Positions 19,151 through 29,423 of a stretch of DNA of 64,000 nt are shown here, piece after piece. The stretch comes from Capronia americana (lineage: Eukaryota; Ascomycota; Eurotiomycetes; Chaetothyriales; Herpotrichiellaceae). Position 1 is the stretch's first letter, and the number at the start of each line of letters is the position of its first letter. The notes under the pieces were generated by a model that searched no databases, had not been told where the DNA came from, and worked only from the letters and a program-made list of their open reading frames with translations. The DNA lies in contig JADWQD010000004.1 of assembly GCA_016110215.1 (NCBI GenBank), positions 1,240,001 to 1,304,000 of the forward strand. The letters run 5' to 3'. The position numbers and the translations under genes were made by a program.

Positions 19151-20142
19151 TTACAATGGAACTGAAGACCAAGTCAGGATGACAAGATGGGGTGGTTGAA
19201 AAGAAATTGGACTTGCGTTGGCAGGAGTTGAAAAGTCCAAAAAATTCCACATGGACGACATCACCACGCGCTTATTGCCTCACCTTTGGCCGACAAGTCC
19301 CGCCATTGCCCTTTCTCTACCTACAAGTAAGGCTATGCTTGTCGCGTCTCTAAATTTCACAAAGGCGTGTCAAGAGCCAGCGAACAATCCATGTGCGTGG
19401 ATGACGCTCATGCGAAATGCGTTTCAGACACGTATGCCCCGCCCCGGCGAAGCGCTGTGCTGTGCGGTACAGCAAACGTACACGTATGCGCATCCTCTCT
19501 CGCCGGCATTTCCACTTGACAAAGCTCGAGTCCACCAGCAGCATTATGCAGCGGAATCCCTGCATAGATTTGGCTTCAACACGAGTCCTACCACTTGATG
19601 GAGCAACGGGCGACTGACCGAGTTGCGTTTAACCCGAAGCAGGGAAGGTATCTGATGTGCCTCCAAGCTACTACTCATTGGTGCGATACCACCATTGGCT
19701 TGAAATATGCTCATCGAGAAAGAACTATACTTAGATGGTTTGCGCGAGTGGGCCAGGCGTCAACGTTGCGAGTGTGTGAGAAGTACACAGTACAACGACG
19801 TTCGGGAAGAGGATAACCGCAACTAGCTGCATAGGGGAATTCCTGTCCAATGCTTCTTTTGCTTCGCTAATGTTCGCACAGCAACCGAGGACAGCAATTT
19901 AGTTTTCTTGTGTCTGGCCACGGTGTGGGAGCCTGCTCGGAAACATTTTGTATGGCTAGACTGGCAGCTCGGTACCGCCGACTAGACGCCGGAGAGTTTT
20001 CAGGTATGTGTCCGAGTGCGCTCAGGACTGTTTGACGGCAAGGCCGTTGAACGGACTGCGAGCCGACCAAATATAATAACCCGAGGCCAACTTCGTGGCA
20101 TGGCCTTTTCAACCACCCGAGTTCTGTTCCTTACTTGACAGC
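19151..20142. other. ~1-kb divergent intergenic region
   Basis: Lies between the start codons of SKI3 and the methyltransferase gene. Only short frames without similarity; no tRNA-like box A/box B pair was seen. Presumably both promoters. Confidence 0.45.
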
Positions 20143-21033
20143 ATGGATCCCGCCGTGTACGAAAAGATGGCCGCCCAGGCGGACTATATCATGGGCCCAT
20201 TTGCCGACATGGTCCTCCGCACGGCAAAGTTCCCCCCTGCGGGTGACTCGCAGCTCGTTGTGCTCGATCAGGCATGTGGTTCAGGCGTTGTCTCGTCTCA
20301 TATCATGGCCCATCTGTCACCGGATGACAGATCTCGCCTCGATCTCACGTGCGCCGATATATCTGAGCCGGCAATAGCACACATGAAGAAACGAATCGAG
20401 ACTTCTGGCTGGAGCAATGCCCGTGCCGTGACAAATGATGCCATGGTTCGCGGCTCGCAGCTTTGCGCTCATAGGTGACGACTGACGAGATAACAGGCCA
20501 CCCACTTTCCCGCCGACCGCTTTACCCACGTCTTCTTCAACTTCGGCCCGCAGATGCTGTCGAAGCCCCTCACCGGCCTGAAAGAGTGCCATCGAATCCT
20601 CCGACCGGGCGGGATCCTGGGCATGAGTTCCTGGCAGCTAGTGCCTTGGTCCGCCGACTACCGCGCAGGCATGGCTAGGGACGCTTCTCTACCGCGGTTT
20701 CCAACGGAGGAAGAGCTTCGTTACGCATTCTCTACCACGCCAGAGAGGTGGGACAGTGTCGACGAGGGCAGAGCACACTTACAAGAATGCGGGTTCACAG
20801 CCATCGAGGCCGCCGCCGTAGAGAACACGACCACGATGAGTGTCGACGAGGTCGAAACGATGCTGCAGTTTTCGCTTGATATGATGGTTCAAAAGTTCTG
20901 GACCAGAGAGGAAGTCGAGAAGTTCAGACAGCCAGCAGCGCGAGCGATTGTGGATTTTCTGAAGGAGAAGTATGAAGGCGGGCCGGTAGTGTGGAAGTGG
21001 GTGGCCTTTGTGGCAAGCGGAAGAAAGGACTGA
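20143..21033 (+). CDS. Class I SAM-dependent methyltransferase
   Basis: Two exons, 20143-20445 and 20497-21033 (51-bp intron with donor GTTCGC and acceptor AACAG), 279 aa. The upstream open frame starts at GTG, so the first ATG (MDPAVYEKMAAQADYI) is used. SAM-binding motif I reads VVLDQACGSGVVSSHI, an acidic motif II is in LTCADIS, and a post-I/motif III segment CHRILRPGGILGMSSW follows the intron. The exon junction restores the family segment HFPADRFTHVFFNFGPQM, which supports the splice. Typical of fungal small-molecule methyltransferases linked to secondary metabolism; substrate unknown. The neighbours are housekeeping genes plus a glycosidase, so no cluster is evident. Confidence 0.85.
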
Positions 21034-21733
21034 TTGACGGGGACGTGGCTTTCGCAGGCTTCTGGTCGTCGCCAGCGAAACAGTCCGCCAAACACTTGTT
21101 CTGAGAAGACGCATCGCGGACATAGCGAGGCATTCGTCAAATTCCGAAACCATGATAGCCAAGCCTTCGCGCTGGAAGTGAAGCAGCTCGCCGTATTGTC
21201 TTCGAGATCTTAAAGGCTAGCAGACTCGCTCCACCTCGTCCAGGCACGGGTTATCGAGGGACACCTTTACCTCCGACTGCATCACGCTTCGCTGCATTAA
21301 ATATTACGTACCTTGCCATTGGTACTTTGCGGCTCTGCCTCCAACAAAGGGAGCTTCCGTTGACGCAATTGCTAGACAAGCCTCGTCTGTGTTAGGGGCA
21401 AGTCAAGAATAACCTCAAGGCCAATCACAGACGTGGTAGGGGTGAGCACAGGGCGGCATCACCCCTGGCTCGAAGGAGGGTGAGGTTCCTGTCGGTTTAC
21501 CTCCTTTTGGCAAGTGATGCATCGTCATCAATAGTACGCATTGCACGCAAATCAACACCTATTCTTACTCGACAACCGTGTCTCTCCGTAATTCTAGCTT
21601 CGATTGACCTGACAGTCGATGTCCCGTCCTCCCCGCACCGCTGTCGTCCTATACAAAGCGGCGAAACCACTGCCAGCCTAGTCTATCTTGCTGCCGCATG
21701 GTCCCGCGGACACACTGAATAGCTTGCCTTCGA
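21034..21733. other. 700-bp intergenic region
   Basis: 3' flank of the methyltransferase and promoter of the downstream GH5 gene. No coding or RNA feature recognised. Confidence 0.45.
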
Positions 21734-24114
21734 ATGGCGACCGCAGGGCTCACTATCGATGGCGTTAGATTTCGCGACTCCGAGGGGCGGGAGGTGACAT
21801 TTCGAGGCATCAATGTCGCTGGAGACTGCAAACTTCCTAGACACCCGCCGCAACCGTCGCACGAGACCGAGGGATTCTACGACGCCGAGAATGTCTCCTT
21901 CGTTGGACGACCTTTCACAGAGGAAGAGGCGCATATACACTTCGGCAGGATAAAGAGATGGGGCTACAATGTCGTCCGGTATATCTTCACTTGGGAGGCA
22001 CTGGAGCACGCCGGTCCCGGGAAATACGACGACGCCTTCATCGACCATACCATTAAGATCCTGCGGATAGCAAAGTCGTACGGACTTTACATCTTTATGG
22101 ACCCTCACCAGGATGTCTGGTCGAGATTTACCGGCGGCTCCGGCGCACCCTTATGGACGCTTTACGCTTGTGGGTTGGACCCGGAGGCTTTTAATGCGAC
22201 GCAAGCTGCTGTTGTTCACAATACTTGGCCGGATCCTGCACAGTTTCCCAAGATGCTGTGGCCGACAAACTATACTCGTCTAGCAACCGAGACTACCTTC
22301 ACATTGTTTTATGCTGGCCGGGACTTTGCACCCAATGCAATCATCGACGGCAAAAATATCCAGGACTATCTGACCGACCACTTCATTGCGGCTTGCGCTC
22401 GTCTGGCACAGCGAATCCACGACGCAGGCGGCCTGGAGGATGAATGCGTCATTGGCTGGGAGACAATGAACGAGCCGCATCGAGGGCTCATCGGCTGGGA
22501 GGATCTAAACGCGCTGCCGGACGAGTTGAAGATGAGGAAAGGCACAATGCCATCTCCCTGGCAGTCGATACTCACAGGTTCAGGACGTGCCGCAGAAGTG
22601 GACGTCTACGACTTCAACACGTTCGGGCCATACAAGAGCGGCAGAGAGTTGGTCGACCCTGAAGGCGTGTCCGCATGGCTCTCGACCGATTTCGACGACA
22701 CGAAATACGGATGGAATCGAGATCCCGGCTGGAAGCTCGGCGAATGTCTATGGGCGCAGAATGGTGTCTGGGATCCAAGCCAAGATCAGCTTCTGAAACC
22801 GGACTATTTCGCCTCGATACCCAAGTCCGGTGAGAAGCTGGACTACATTAAATATACGAACTTGTACTACATGCAACATTATCGGAAGTACAGGGACGCC
22901 ATTCGTTCAATCCACAAGAACTGCATGATTCTGGTACAGTCTGCCGTCCTGGAAATACCACCAAGCATAAAGGGTACCCCGGACGACGACGACCGACTGA
23001 TATTTGCAAGCCATTACTACGATGGCCTCACGCTCCTTCAGAAACACTGGAACAAGTACTACAATGTCGACGTCTTTGGTATTCTCCGGCACAAGTACTC
23101 GAGTCCTGTCTTTGCCGTCCGTCTGGGCGAGACAGCGATCCGGAGGTGTCTGCGTGATCAACTCAGCGCAATCAGGGAGGAAGGTATGGGGTATCTGGGC
23201 GATCACCCGACGCTGTTCACAGAGATCGGTATCCCGTTCGACATGGACGACAAATACGCCTACAAGACTGGCGATTATTCGAGTCAGATCTCAGCTTTGG
23301 ACGCCAACCACTTCGCGCTGGAAGGTTCTGGGGCCCAGGGCTACACCTTATGGACTTATGTCGTCCAGGTAAGCATCCATACCGCGTGCTCTGAATCTTC
23401 CCACATTGACCTCGATTCCAGAATGAACATGAATGGGGTGATCTATGGAACGGCGAAGACCTCTCCATCGTCTCTGTCGACGACCCTCTCTTGCCTAGCG
23501 CGTCCGACCTCTCTGCCCTGCCCTCCACCAACCCTTCCACCACGTCCCTTGGCCAACGATCCGCCGGAACGGGAACGACCCTCTCCGACTCTACGACCAT
23601 AAACCCCTCGAATCTCAAGGACGCGCTGAAAACGCCCACCATCCAACAACAACCCACTCGACCGACCTCCGCAGCCCGACCCTTCACCACTGATCCAAAT
23701 ACTAACACTAACACAACCGGCTACCGCGCCGCCGAAGCGTGGGTGCGCCCTTCCCCCATCGCCACCGTCGGCTCTGTGCAGAACTATGGCTTCGACCTCA
23801 AGACCGTGACCTTCACATTCAGCCTCGCGTCCGACACTCCGACGAAGGAAGCTGTCCCCACCGAGATCTTCCTCCCGGAATTCCACTTCCCGCCGGGCAA
23901 GACGACCGTCGAGGTCACCGGCGGACGATGGAGGATCGATACCGTCGACGTCGACGGCGAGGGCATGCAAGTGATGAAATGGTGGCATGGGGCCGGGGAC
24001 CAGAGCATGACTGTTAAAGGCATGAAGAGGAAAGCTGGGGCTCTGATGGAAGAGGACGACGAAGCCGATGGTGGGTACCTCGAGACGATGAGGGAGAATT
24101 GCAGCGTGATGTGA
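21734..24114 (+). CDS. EGH1: GH5 glycosylceramidase / steryl-glucosidase (EGCrP/Egh1 type) with C-terminal CaaX box
   Basis: Two exons, 21734-23368 and 23422-24114 (53-bp intron, GTAAGC..CCAG), 775 aa. N-terminal residues ~1-545 form a GH5 barrel: VTFRGINVAGDCK near the start, FMDPHQDVWSRFTGG near residue 125, the acid/base Glu in WETMNEPHRG (~246), and the nucleophile Glu in LFTEIGIPFDMDD (~497). The strings DPHQDVWSR and TEIGIPFD are typical of intracellular fungal glucosylceramide/sterylglucoside hydrolases. There is no signal peptide. A Ser/Thr-rich linker (~555-630) leads to a C-terminal beta-rich domain with the pattern TEIFLPEFHFPP. The last residues are ENCSVM, a CaaX motif with a preference for farnesylation, suggesting membrane tethering. 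Length matches yeast and Cryptococcus homologues (~765 aa). Its likely role is removal of glucose from ergosteryl glucoside or glucosylceramide. Confidence 0.88.
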
Positions 24115-24521
24115 GTAAATTGACGTCGGGACATTGGGGACCTTTGTCGGCCGGCGCTGGCTGGCTGGCTGCCATGTCAGTTAGGCGTTTTCGAAAAGCA
24201 GCGAGGGGCTCGCGTGCGTTGGATCAAAAGTGCTTGAATAGTGGCACTACGTATCTATCGGCTGGACGAGTGTCATTCGGCTTCCCGTCTGCGAGATAAT
24301 CATATGCATGCTGCTGGTGATGTGAGGAATACCCTTTCACCGGTTCTTTCCCTCGAGCTGTCTATATTGCCTATTGTATCCCGTCAGGTCGCCGCCTCCG
24401 TAGTAGCGTGCGCCCCTTGATGATAATAGACCATCTGGCCAGCTCACAGAGCTCGAGCTACCCCAGTGGGTTTCGTTACTTCGAACCTCTTTGTCTCCTC
24501 TTCTGCGAGCGCTCGTTCCCC
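24115..24521. other. Intergenic region between convergent genes
   Basis: About 400 bp between the stop codons of the GH5 gene and TRM10; no feature recognised. Confidence 0.45.
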
Positions 24522-26147
24522 TTAGGTAGTGAGGTCTTGCTTGTTGACATCATCGTCGCCTAGGTCATCTTCATTTTGCGCTTCATCGCCCGCTTTGTCT
24601 TCATCTGCATCTTCATCTTGATCAGCCCGCTCGTTGTTATCGTCACCTTGGCTCTGTGCCTCCCCGCCCTCTTGACCTCGCAACTTCCCGCCCTTCCTCT
24701 TCGGAATGACGCTCAGGAAGGCCCGGCCCCAAGCCCCTTCCTCCCGGCCGGCACTAGCCTCCTCTAACCATCGCAACAAGATCTCCACGACGTGGTTGGT
24801 GGCCAAGACCTTCCTGCTGCTCATCTCTAGGAACTCGCCGATCGGGAGCTTGGCGGTCTTGATGCCGCGGTCGCAGGCCGTCTTGTAGCAGATCCCTTTG
24901 TGGCGGTTCTTGTCCACTAGGCCGCCGACTATATAGGTGCTGTAGGGGGACAGCGTGGAGATGGTGTAAGGGGAGTCGGACGTTAGGTATATTGTCTCGC
25001 CGCGTGGTTGGGCCGACGAACAAGTCGAGGAGGGGATAGTCGCTGGGGTCGGGTCCGAGGATGGCTGCGGCGCGTCTTTTTGAGCGGGCTCTGGGTTTTC
25101 GGATGGCGAAACGTGCACATCGAGCGGCTCGGCGTTGACGGTCATGTCTGCGTTGGGTGCGAGATCCGCGGCGGCTCCGTCGGGGGGTCTGCTTTCGGTG
25201 TTTGAGGGTTCGTGCTCTTCGTGCTCAGTGTTTGCGTTCGCGAGAGGAGAAGCAAATTTGGCGAAACAGCCAACCAACTTCCCACCACCAGCTTTCGAGT
25301 CCTTCATGATCGTATCCATCTTCTTGGCCGCTTCGACGAAGTCCCCCTCCTCAAATCTCACACCCTTCCAGTTCAGGTAGTGCTTGTGCAAGACAGTGTC
25401 GAAACGCTCTTTCAAAAGCCCACCCCACGAACTGATTACAAGATGTGCCTGGTACGGCGCGTGATGATTGTCTGAATATGAGCGAGTGATTTGCGAACCG
25501 AGCGAGATGCGTTCCTTCTCCATCATGAGGTCATCAAAGCCACAGTCTATCAAGATCGTCACGGGCAGTTGAATATGCCGACCGGACTTCGGCTTCTGCT
25601 TCGCCAGCTGTGATCGTACAGCATTTGAGATCGTCTTTGAATCTTGGCCTCCCTCTTGTCCTCGCTCTTGGGGAGACTGCTGCAGCAACAATTGGAGACG
25701 TTGTGCCTCTTCGTCGCGGGCCTCTCGCTTCCTAGCCCTCTTTTCCTGCGTTTTCTGTTTCCGCTTGGCCTTGCGGTAGTCCCGGCCTGCTTCCCATTGT
25801 TCCCGCCTCCGCAGTTTCTTCAACTGACTCTTCGATAGATGTTCGGTTGGCTCGCCGTCCTGCTGCCGTTGTTGGAGGAGGACTCGTTCATGTTCGGCCG
25901 GGTCAGGGTCACGGCGGCGCTTCTTTCCCGGTTCCGCGTCCGACTCTGGGCCTTCTCCGGGGGGTTCACCATGCTCTGCGGGCGTATGTAGCGTATCGTT
26001 TGATGGAGACGGTTTTTCGACAGAGCCATTGGCCGCTTCACCGACCTTCAACAGCATAGGAGCATTGACTTGCTCAGCTGGCTCACAGGCGTCCGAGTCA
26101 AGCTTGCGCAACTTGCTAGGTCGCTCCTCTGCCTCCATTCCAGCCAT
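24522..26147 (-). CDS. TRM10: TRM10 tRNA (guanine-N1-)-methyltransferase, position 9
   Basis: The frame opens with GTG at 26174; the first ATG (26147, MAGMEAEERPSKLRKL) gives 541 aa. The N-terminal ~170 residues are charged, with a basic helical run (LRRREQWEAGRDYRKAKRK) typical of Trm10 tRNA-binding tails. The SPOUT domain begins at PVTILIDCGFDDLMMEKERISLGSQITRSY and, after a ~90-residue disordered insertion, resumes with TIYLTSDSPYTI. The active-site loop VGGLVDKNRHKG (catalytic Asp) and TAKLPIGEFLEM follow. The C-terminal tail is very acidic. Trm10 methylates N1 of G9 in tRNAs in the nucleus or cytoplasm. At 541 aa it is longer than yeast Trm10 (293 aa) because of the insertion and both tails. 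Confidence 0.92.
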   Translation of the reverse strand: MAGMEAEERPSKLRKLDSDACEPAEQVNAPMLLKVGEAANGSVEKPSPSNDTLHTPAEHGEPPGEGPESDAEPGKKRRRDPDPAEHERVLLQQRQQDGEPTEHLSKSQLKKLRRREQWEAGRDYRKAKRKQKTQEKRARKREARDEEAQRLQLLLQQSPQERGQEGGQDSKTISNAVRSQLAKQKPKSGRHIQLPVTILIDCGFDDLMMEKERISLGSQITRSYSDNHHAPYQAHLVISSWGGLLKERFDTVLHKHYLNWKGVRFEEGDFVEAAKKMDTIMKDSKAGGGKLVGCFAKFASPLANANTEHEEHEPSNTESRPPDGAAADLAPNADMTVNAEPLDVHVSPSENPEPAQKDAPQPSSDPTPATIPSSTCSSAQPRGETIYLTSDSPYTISTLSPYSTYIVGGLVDKNRHKGICYKTACDRGIKTAKLPIGEFLEMSSRKVLATNHVVEILLRWLEEASAGREEGAWGRAFLSVIPKRKGGKLRGQEGGEAQSQGDDNNERADQDEDADEDKAGDEAQNEDDLGDDDVNKQDLTT

Positions 26148-27356
26148 GCCCTGCGCGAAAGTCCCCTTATTCACGTCTACAGCATTAAGTGCGTAGGGTA
26201 GATAGTGATCGGACTGCGATACGGTGCTTAAAGCTTCCCACGCTCAAGTAGCTCGTTTGGCGCCCCCCGTTTTAGCCTCCGTTGCAGCCTTTCTTATTGA
26301 TGCCCTCACCGCGGATGCTCGCTCCAGGGTTTAGCTTGATTTTGTTGATTTCTCTAGCGACCCTGGTGTCCAAATGTTATGATGGGAAGTAGAACTTCGC
26401 ATCAACCTTCCTATCCAGCTGTCGTATTAATCGGCCAACTTAGCATCAACATATGTCTTGACGGTGGAGCGATGTCGTTATTAAGGATCTTGGCCTCGGG
26501 GGACACGTGCGCCTCAGCACAGGTACGTCTCTCCCACCCTCACGTGATCAGGATGCGACTCACTTGTGTATCAATTAGATTCTCAGGTCTAACAAATATC
26601 AAATCGAAAAACCGGAGTTGGAGATTTTTCGGATGCGGGAGACTGTCAAATGCTCCGCCGGAGGCTGAAGTGGCTCCTACCCCACAGACCCCACACTATC
26701 GCCGGCACGTGCCACGCAAGGTGGTGGCAAGTTCCAACCCATTCCGGCGGATCTCAAGCCAGACACCAATTTGCTCGTCCTCCTTCCGCATGGGTTGTCA
26801 AATTCAGCTGATCAGCCAGATGTACTATGGTAAGCCCAGCTCCATTGGCCACCAACCGGCTTGTAAACGATGCCTTCCAAGTAGCAAGCAGTTCTTCTGT
26901 CCTCTCCGACAACACTTGTCTAAGCCAAGAAACCGATAGGCGTCTCCGTTGCCTTGTCTCTAATGTGGCTGGCTACGGGTATATACCTCAAGGGCAACTC
27001 GGACGAAAGGCTCGACCCTCTCCTACTTAATACCATGTTCATTCGCTGGACTTTCAACGCCGTCGGCCTGCAGGTTCAAGTGAGGGGTTTGGCCCACTGG
27101 TCAGTGGATATCGATCAACATACTTCAAGCAGTGTGGCCTTGACTTTGTTTAGTGGCCAATCAAGAGCTTCCCAATTGACCGATATACAATGACTTTCAC
27201 ACGGATGAGGGTGCCCTTAGCCGTGCATCATCCGGACGTGTATGCGCTGGAAGATACCCCTTCGAAAGGGGCCAGGCAAAGCCTTATAAAGCTGGAATGA
27301 TGGTGAGTAGCTGGTTCTCCCATCCATCCTACATCTTCCAGAGCTCGTCCTACAAG
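26148..27356. other. 1.2-kb divergent intergenic region
   Basis: Lies between TRM10 and the P450 gene. Short frames only. The P450 side carries a TATA box (separate entry). No other feature identified. Confidence 0.45.
27284..27290 (+). promoter_or_regulatory. TATA box of the P450 gene
   Basis: TTATAAA lies 7 bp before an ATG at 27297 and ~67 bp before the ATG at 27357. Transcription normally starts ~30 bp or more past a TATA box, so the second ATG is the likely initiator. Confidence 0.5.
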
Positions 27357-28961
27357 ATGGCCGCTGCCGCATCCCCAAACCTCGTCATTGCTACCAAACA
27401 TGCGATCTTGGGTCACCCTGTTCTCCTTGTCGTCGGACTATTGGTGCTCTCTCTGGTTTACAACAAACTCAGACCAGGACTCCGAAACATCCCAGGACCA
27501 CCAGTCGCTGCCTACACTAAGCTCTGGCGCTTGTACGATGTCTGGAAAGGTCAAGCTCACATGACTGCCATCAACATTCACGAGAAATACGGCCCTGTGG
27601 TTCGCATCGGACCCAGCCATGTCTCGATCTCCGACCCATCGGTGATCCCAGTCATCTACGGCATCAAAGAGAACTTTACCAAGACAGGCTTCTACCCAAT
27701 TCAGTGCATCTCATGGAAGAAAAAGCCGGAGATGAACCTCTTTTCTACCCGCGACCCGGAGTATCACCGCATCGAGAAGCGAAAGGTCGGCGCAGCATAT
27801 AGCTTGCCCAACCTATTGCAGTCGGAAGCGGCCATTGATTCTTGTGTATCGCTGTTCATGACCCGTCTTGAAGAGTTTGCCTCGAAAAGAGAACCCGTGG
27901 ATCTTGGCGCCTGGCTACAATACTTTGCATTCGACGTCGTGGGAGAGGTGACTTTTGCGAGTAAGCTTGGATTCTTGGAGCAGGGCAAAGACGTCGACGT
28001 AAGGCTGCCAACCCCTACGACCCCGCGTGACGGCTGACATTTGACTCAGGGCATGATGAAGGCTATCGAGGGCATGCTCACGTATGCGGCTCTCTGTGGT
28101 CAAGTTCCTGAGATGCACGACCTCCTCCTTGGAAATCCACTGTTTACCAAGCTCATGCCAGCTATGGAAACTTGGAATCAAGTGCTTGTCTTCACTTTGA
28201 AAGCAATTAACGGGCGAGCCAGCATCAAGCGCGACGGCGAATTGATCAACGCGGACGTCGAGGGCCGAGATATGCTCAGCAGGTGGGCATATGTCAAGTC
28301 GTCTGATCCGCTGAAGATGAGTACCCGAGATATCATCGTCCACTTGAGCACCAATGTATTCGCCGGCTCGGATACTACGGCGATCGCACTTCGCGCCATT
28401 GTATATTTCCTTTGCCGCCACCCGGCGTGTATGGATCGACTTGTCGCCGAGATCGACGAAGCAGACAAAATGGGGAAGCTTAGTCGGCCAATCACTCACA
28501 AAGAAGCTACTACTGTGCTTCCGTACCTGGGCGCCGTCGTCAAGGAGGCCATGCGCCTTCATCCTTCAGTTGGGTTCCTTATGGAACGCCATGTTCCAGC
28601 CGAAGGTCTCGACGTCCAAGGCTACCACATCCCTGCAGGAACCATCGTTGGAGTCAACCCTTGGGTCACGAACCGATCGCCAGTCTTTGGTCCTGGACCA
28701 GAGAAGTTCGACCCCACCCGTTGGCTGACGGCGACAGAGGGTCAGCTGAAAGAGATGGACAGCATTTGGGAGCTCAACTTCGGTGCCGGCAGCCGAAAAT
28801 GCATCGGCCGCAATATCTCCTGGATCGAGATCCACAAGGTCATTCCCGAGCTGTTTAGACAGTACCGAGTCGAGTTGACCTATCCAGAGAAGGAGTGGCA
28901 CACCTGCAACCATTGGTTTGTGCAGCAGGAAGGTCTTATTTGTAGCTTGAACAGGCGGTGA
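27357..28961 (+). CDS. Cytochrome P450, pisatin demethylase-like
   Basis: Two exons, 27357-27998 and 28050-28961 (51-bp intron GTAAGG..CTCAG), 517 aa. An in-frame ATG at 27297 would add 20 residues but lies too close to the TATA box. There is an N-terminal membrane anchor (HPVLLVVGLLVLSLVYN, residues ~20-35), then a Pro-rich hinge (NIPGPP). The I-helix oxygen-binding motif is AGSDTT (~316), the K-helix ExxR is EAMR (~365), FDPTRW is the PERF-type segment, and the heme loop FGAGSRKCIGRN holds the axial Cys (~464). The sequence pattern fits the pisatin demethylase/benzoate hydroxylase-like fungal group, ER-bound and reductase-dependent. No secondary-metabolite core enzyme is nearby; the substrate is unknown. 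Confidence 0.9.
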
Positions 28962-29423
28962 TGAGAAGAAAAATGGAATGATAATAAGCTCCCACAAGTC
29001 ATCAACTTGTCGCGTCACGTAGGCCTGTCTTCGGCCCAGTCAAGAGTCGAGTGAGTTACTTCGCATGCCCGAATAAACGTGGCCTGAGAGACTGAACAAA
29101 GTTAAAGCGGCCACTTGCCCTCAAGGCCAGGCACTGTCGCTGCTCTAATTCGCCTTGGCACGCTGTATGGGGGATCGACGGCAACTCCAACTCCAGAACA
29201 TTCAATTGTTTGCCAGAGAACCACTTGCAGGCATTCGGACCCCTTGTTTTCGCATCGTGTCGTACTTAATCATCACGAGCGTCCTTGTCGTTCTTCAGCG
29301 AAGTAGGATTGACGTCGCGAATCGCTTGCACTGCGCTCGAGGATGGCCCGGTAGCCCTTCGATTAAAGAAGCCCTCCACTATTTCCGGCGCAGTCTCCGT
29401 TCACCACAACGAATCTGGGCACC
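28962..29423. other. 460-bp intergenic region
   Basis: P450 3' flank and APL2 promoter; no feature recognised. Confidence 0.45.

Noticed and set aside
27297..27356. Upstream ATG for the P450
   Set aside because: Only 7 bp after the TATA box, so it would lie upstream of the likely transcription start.
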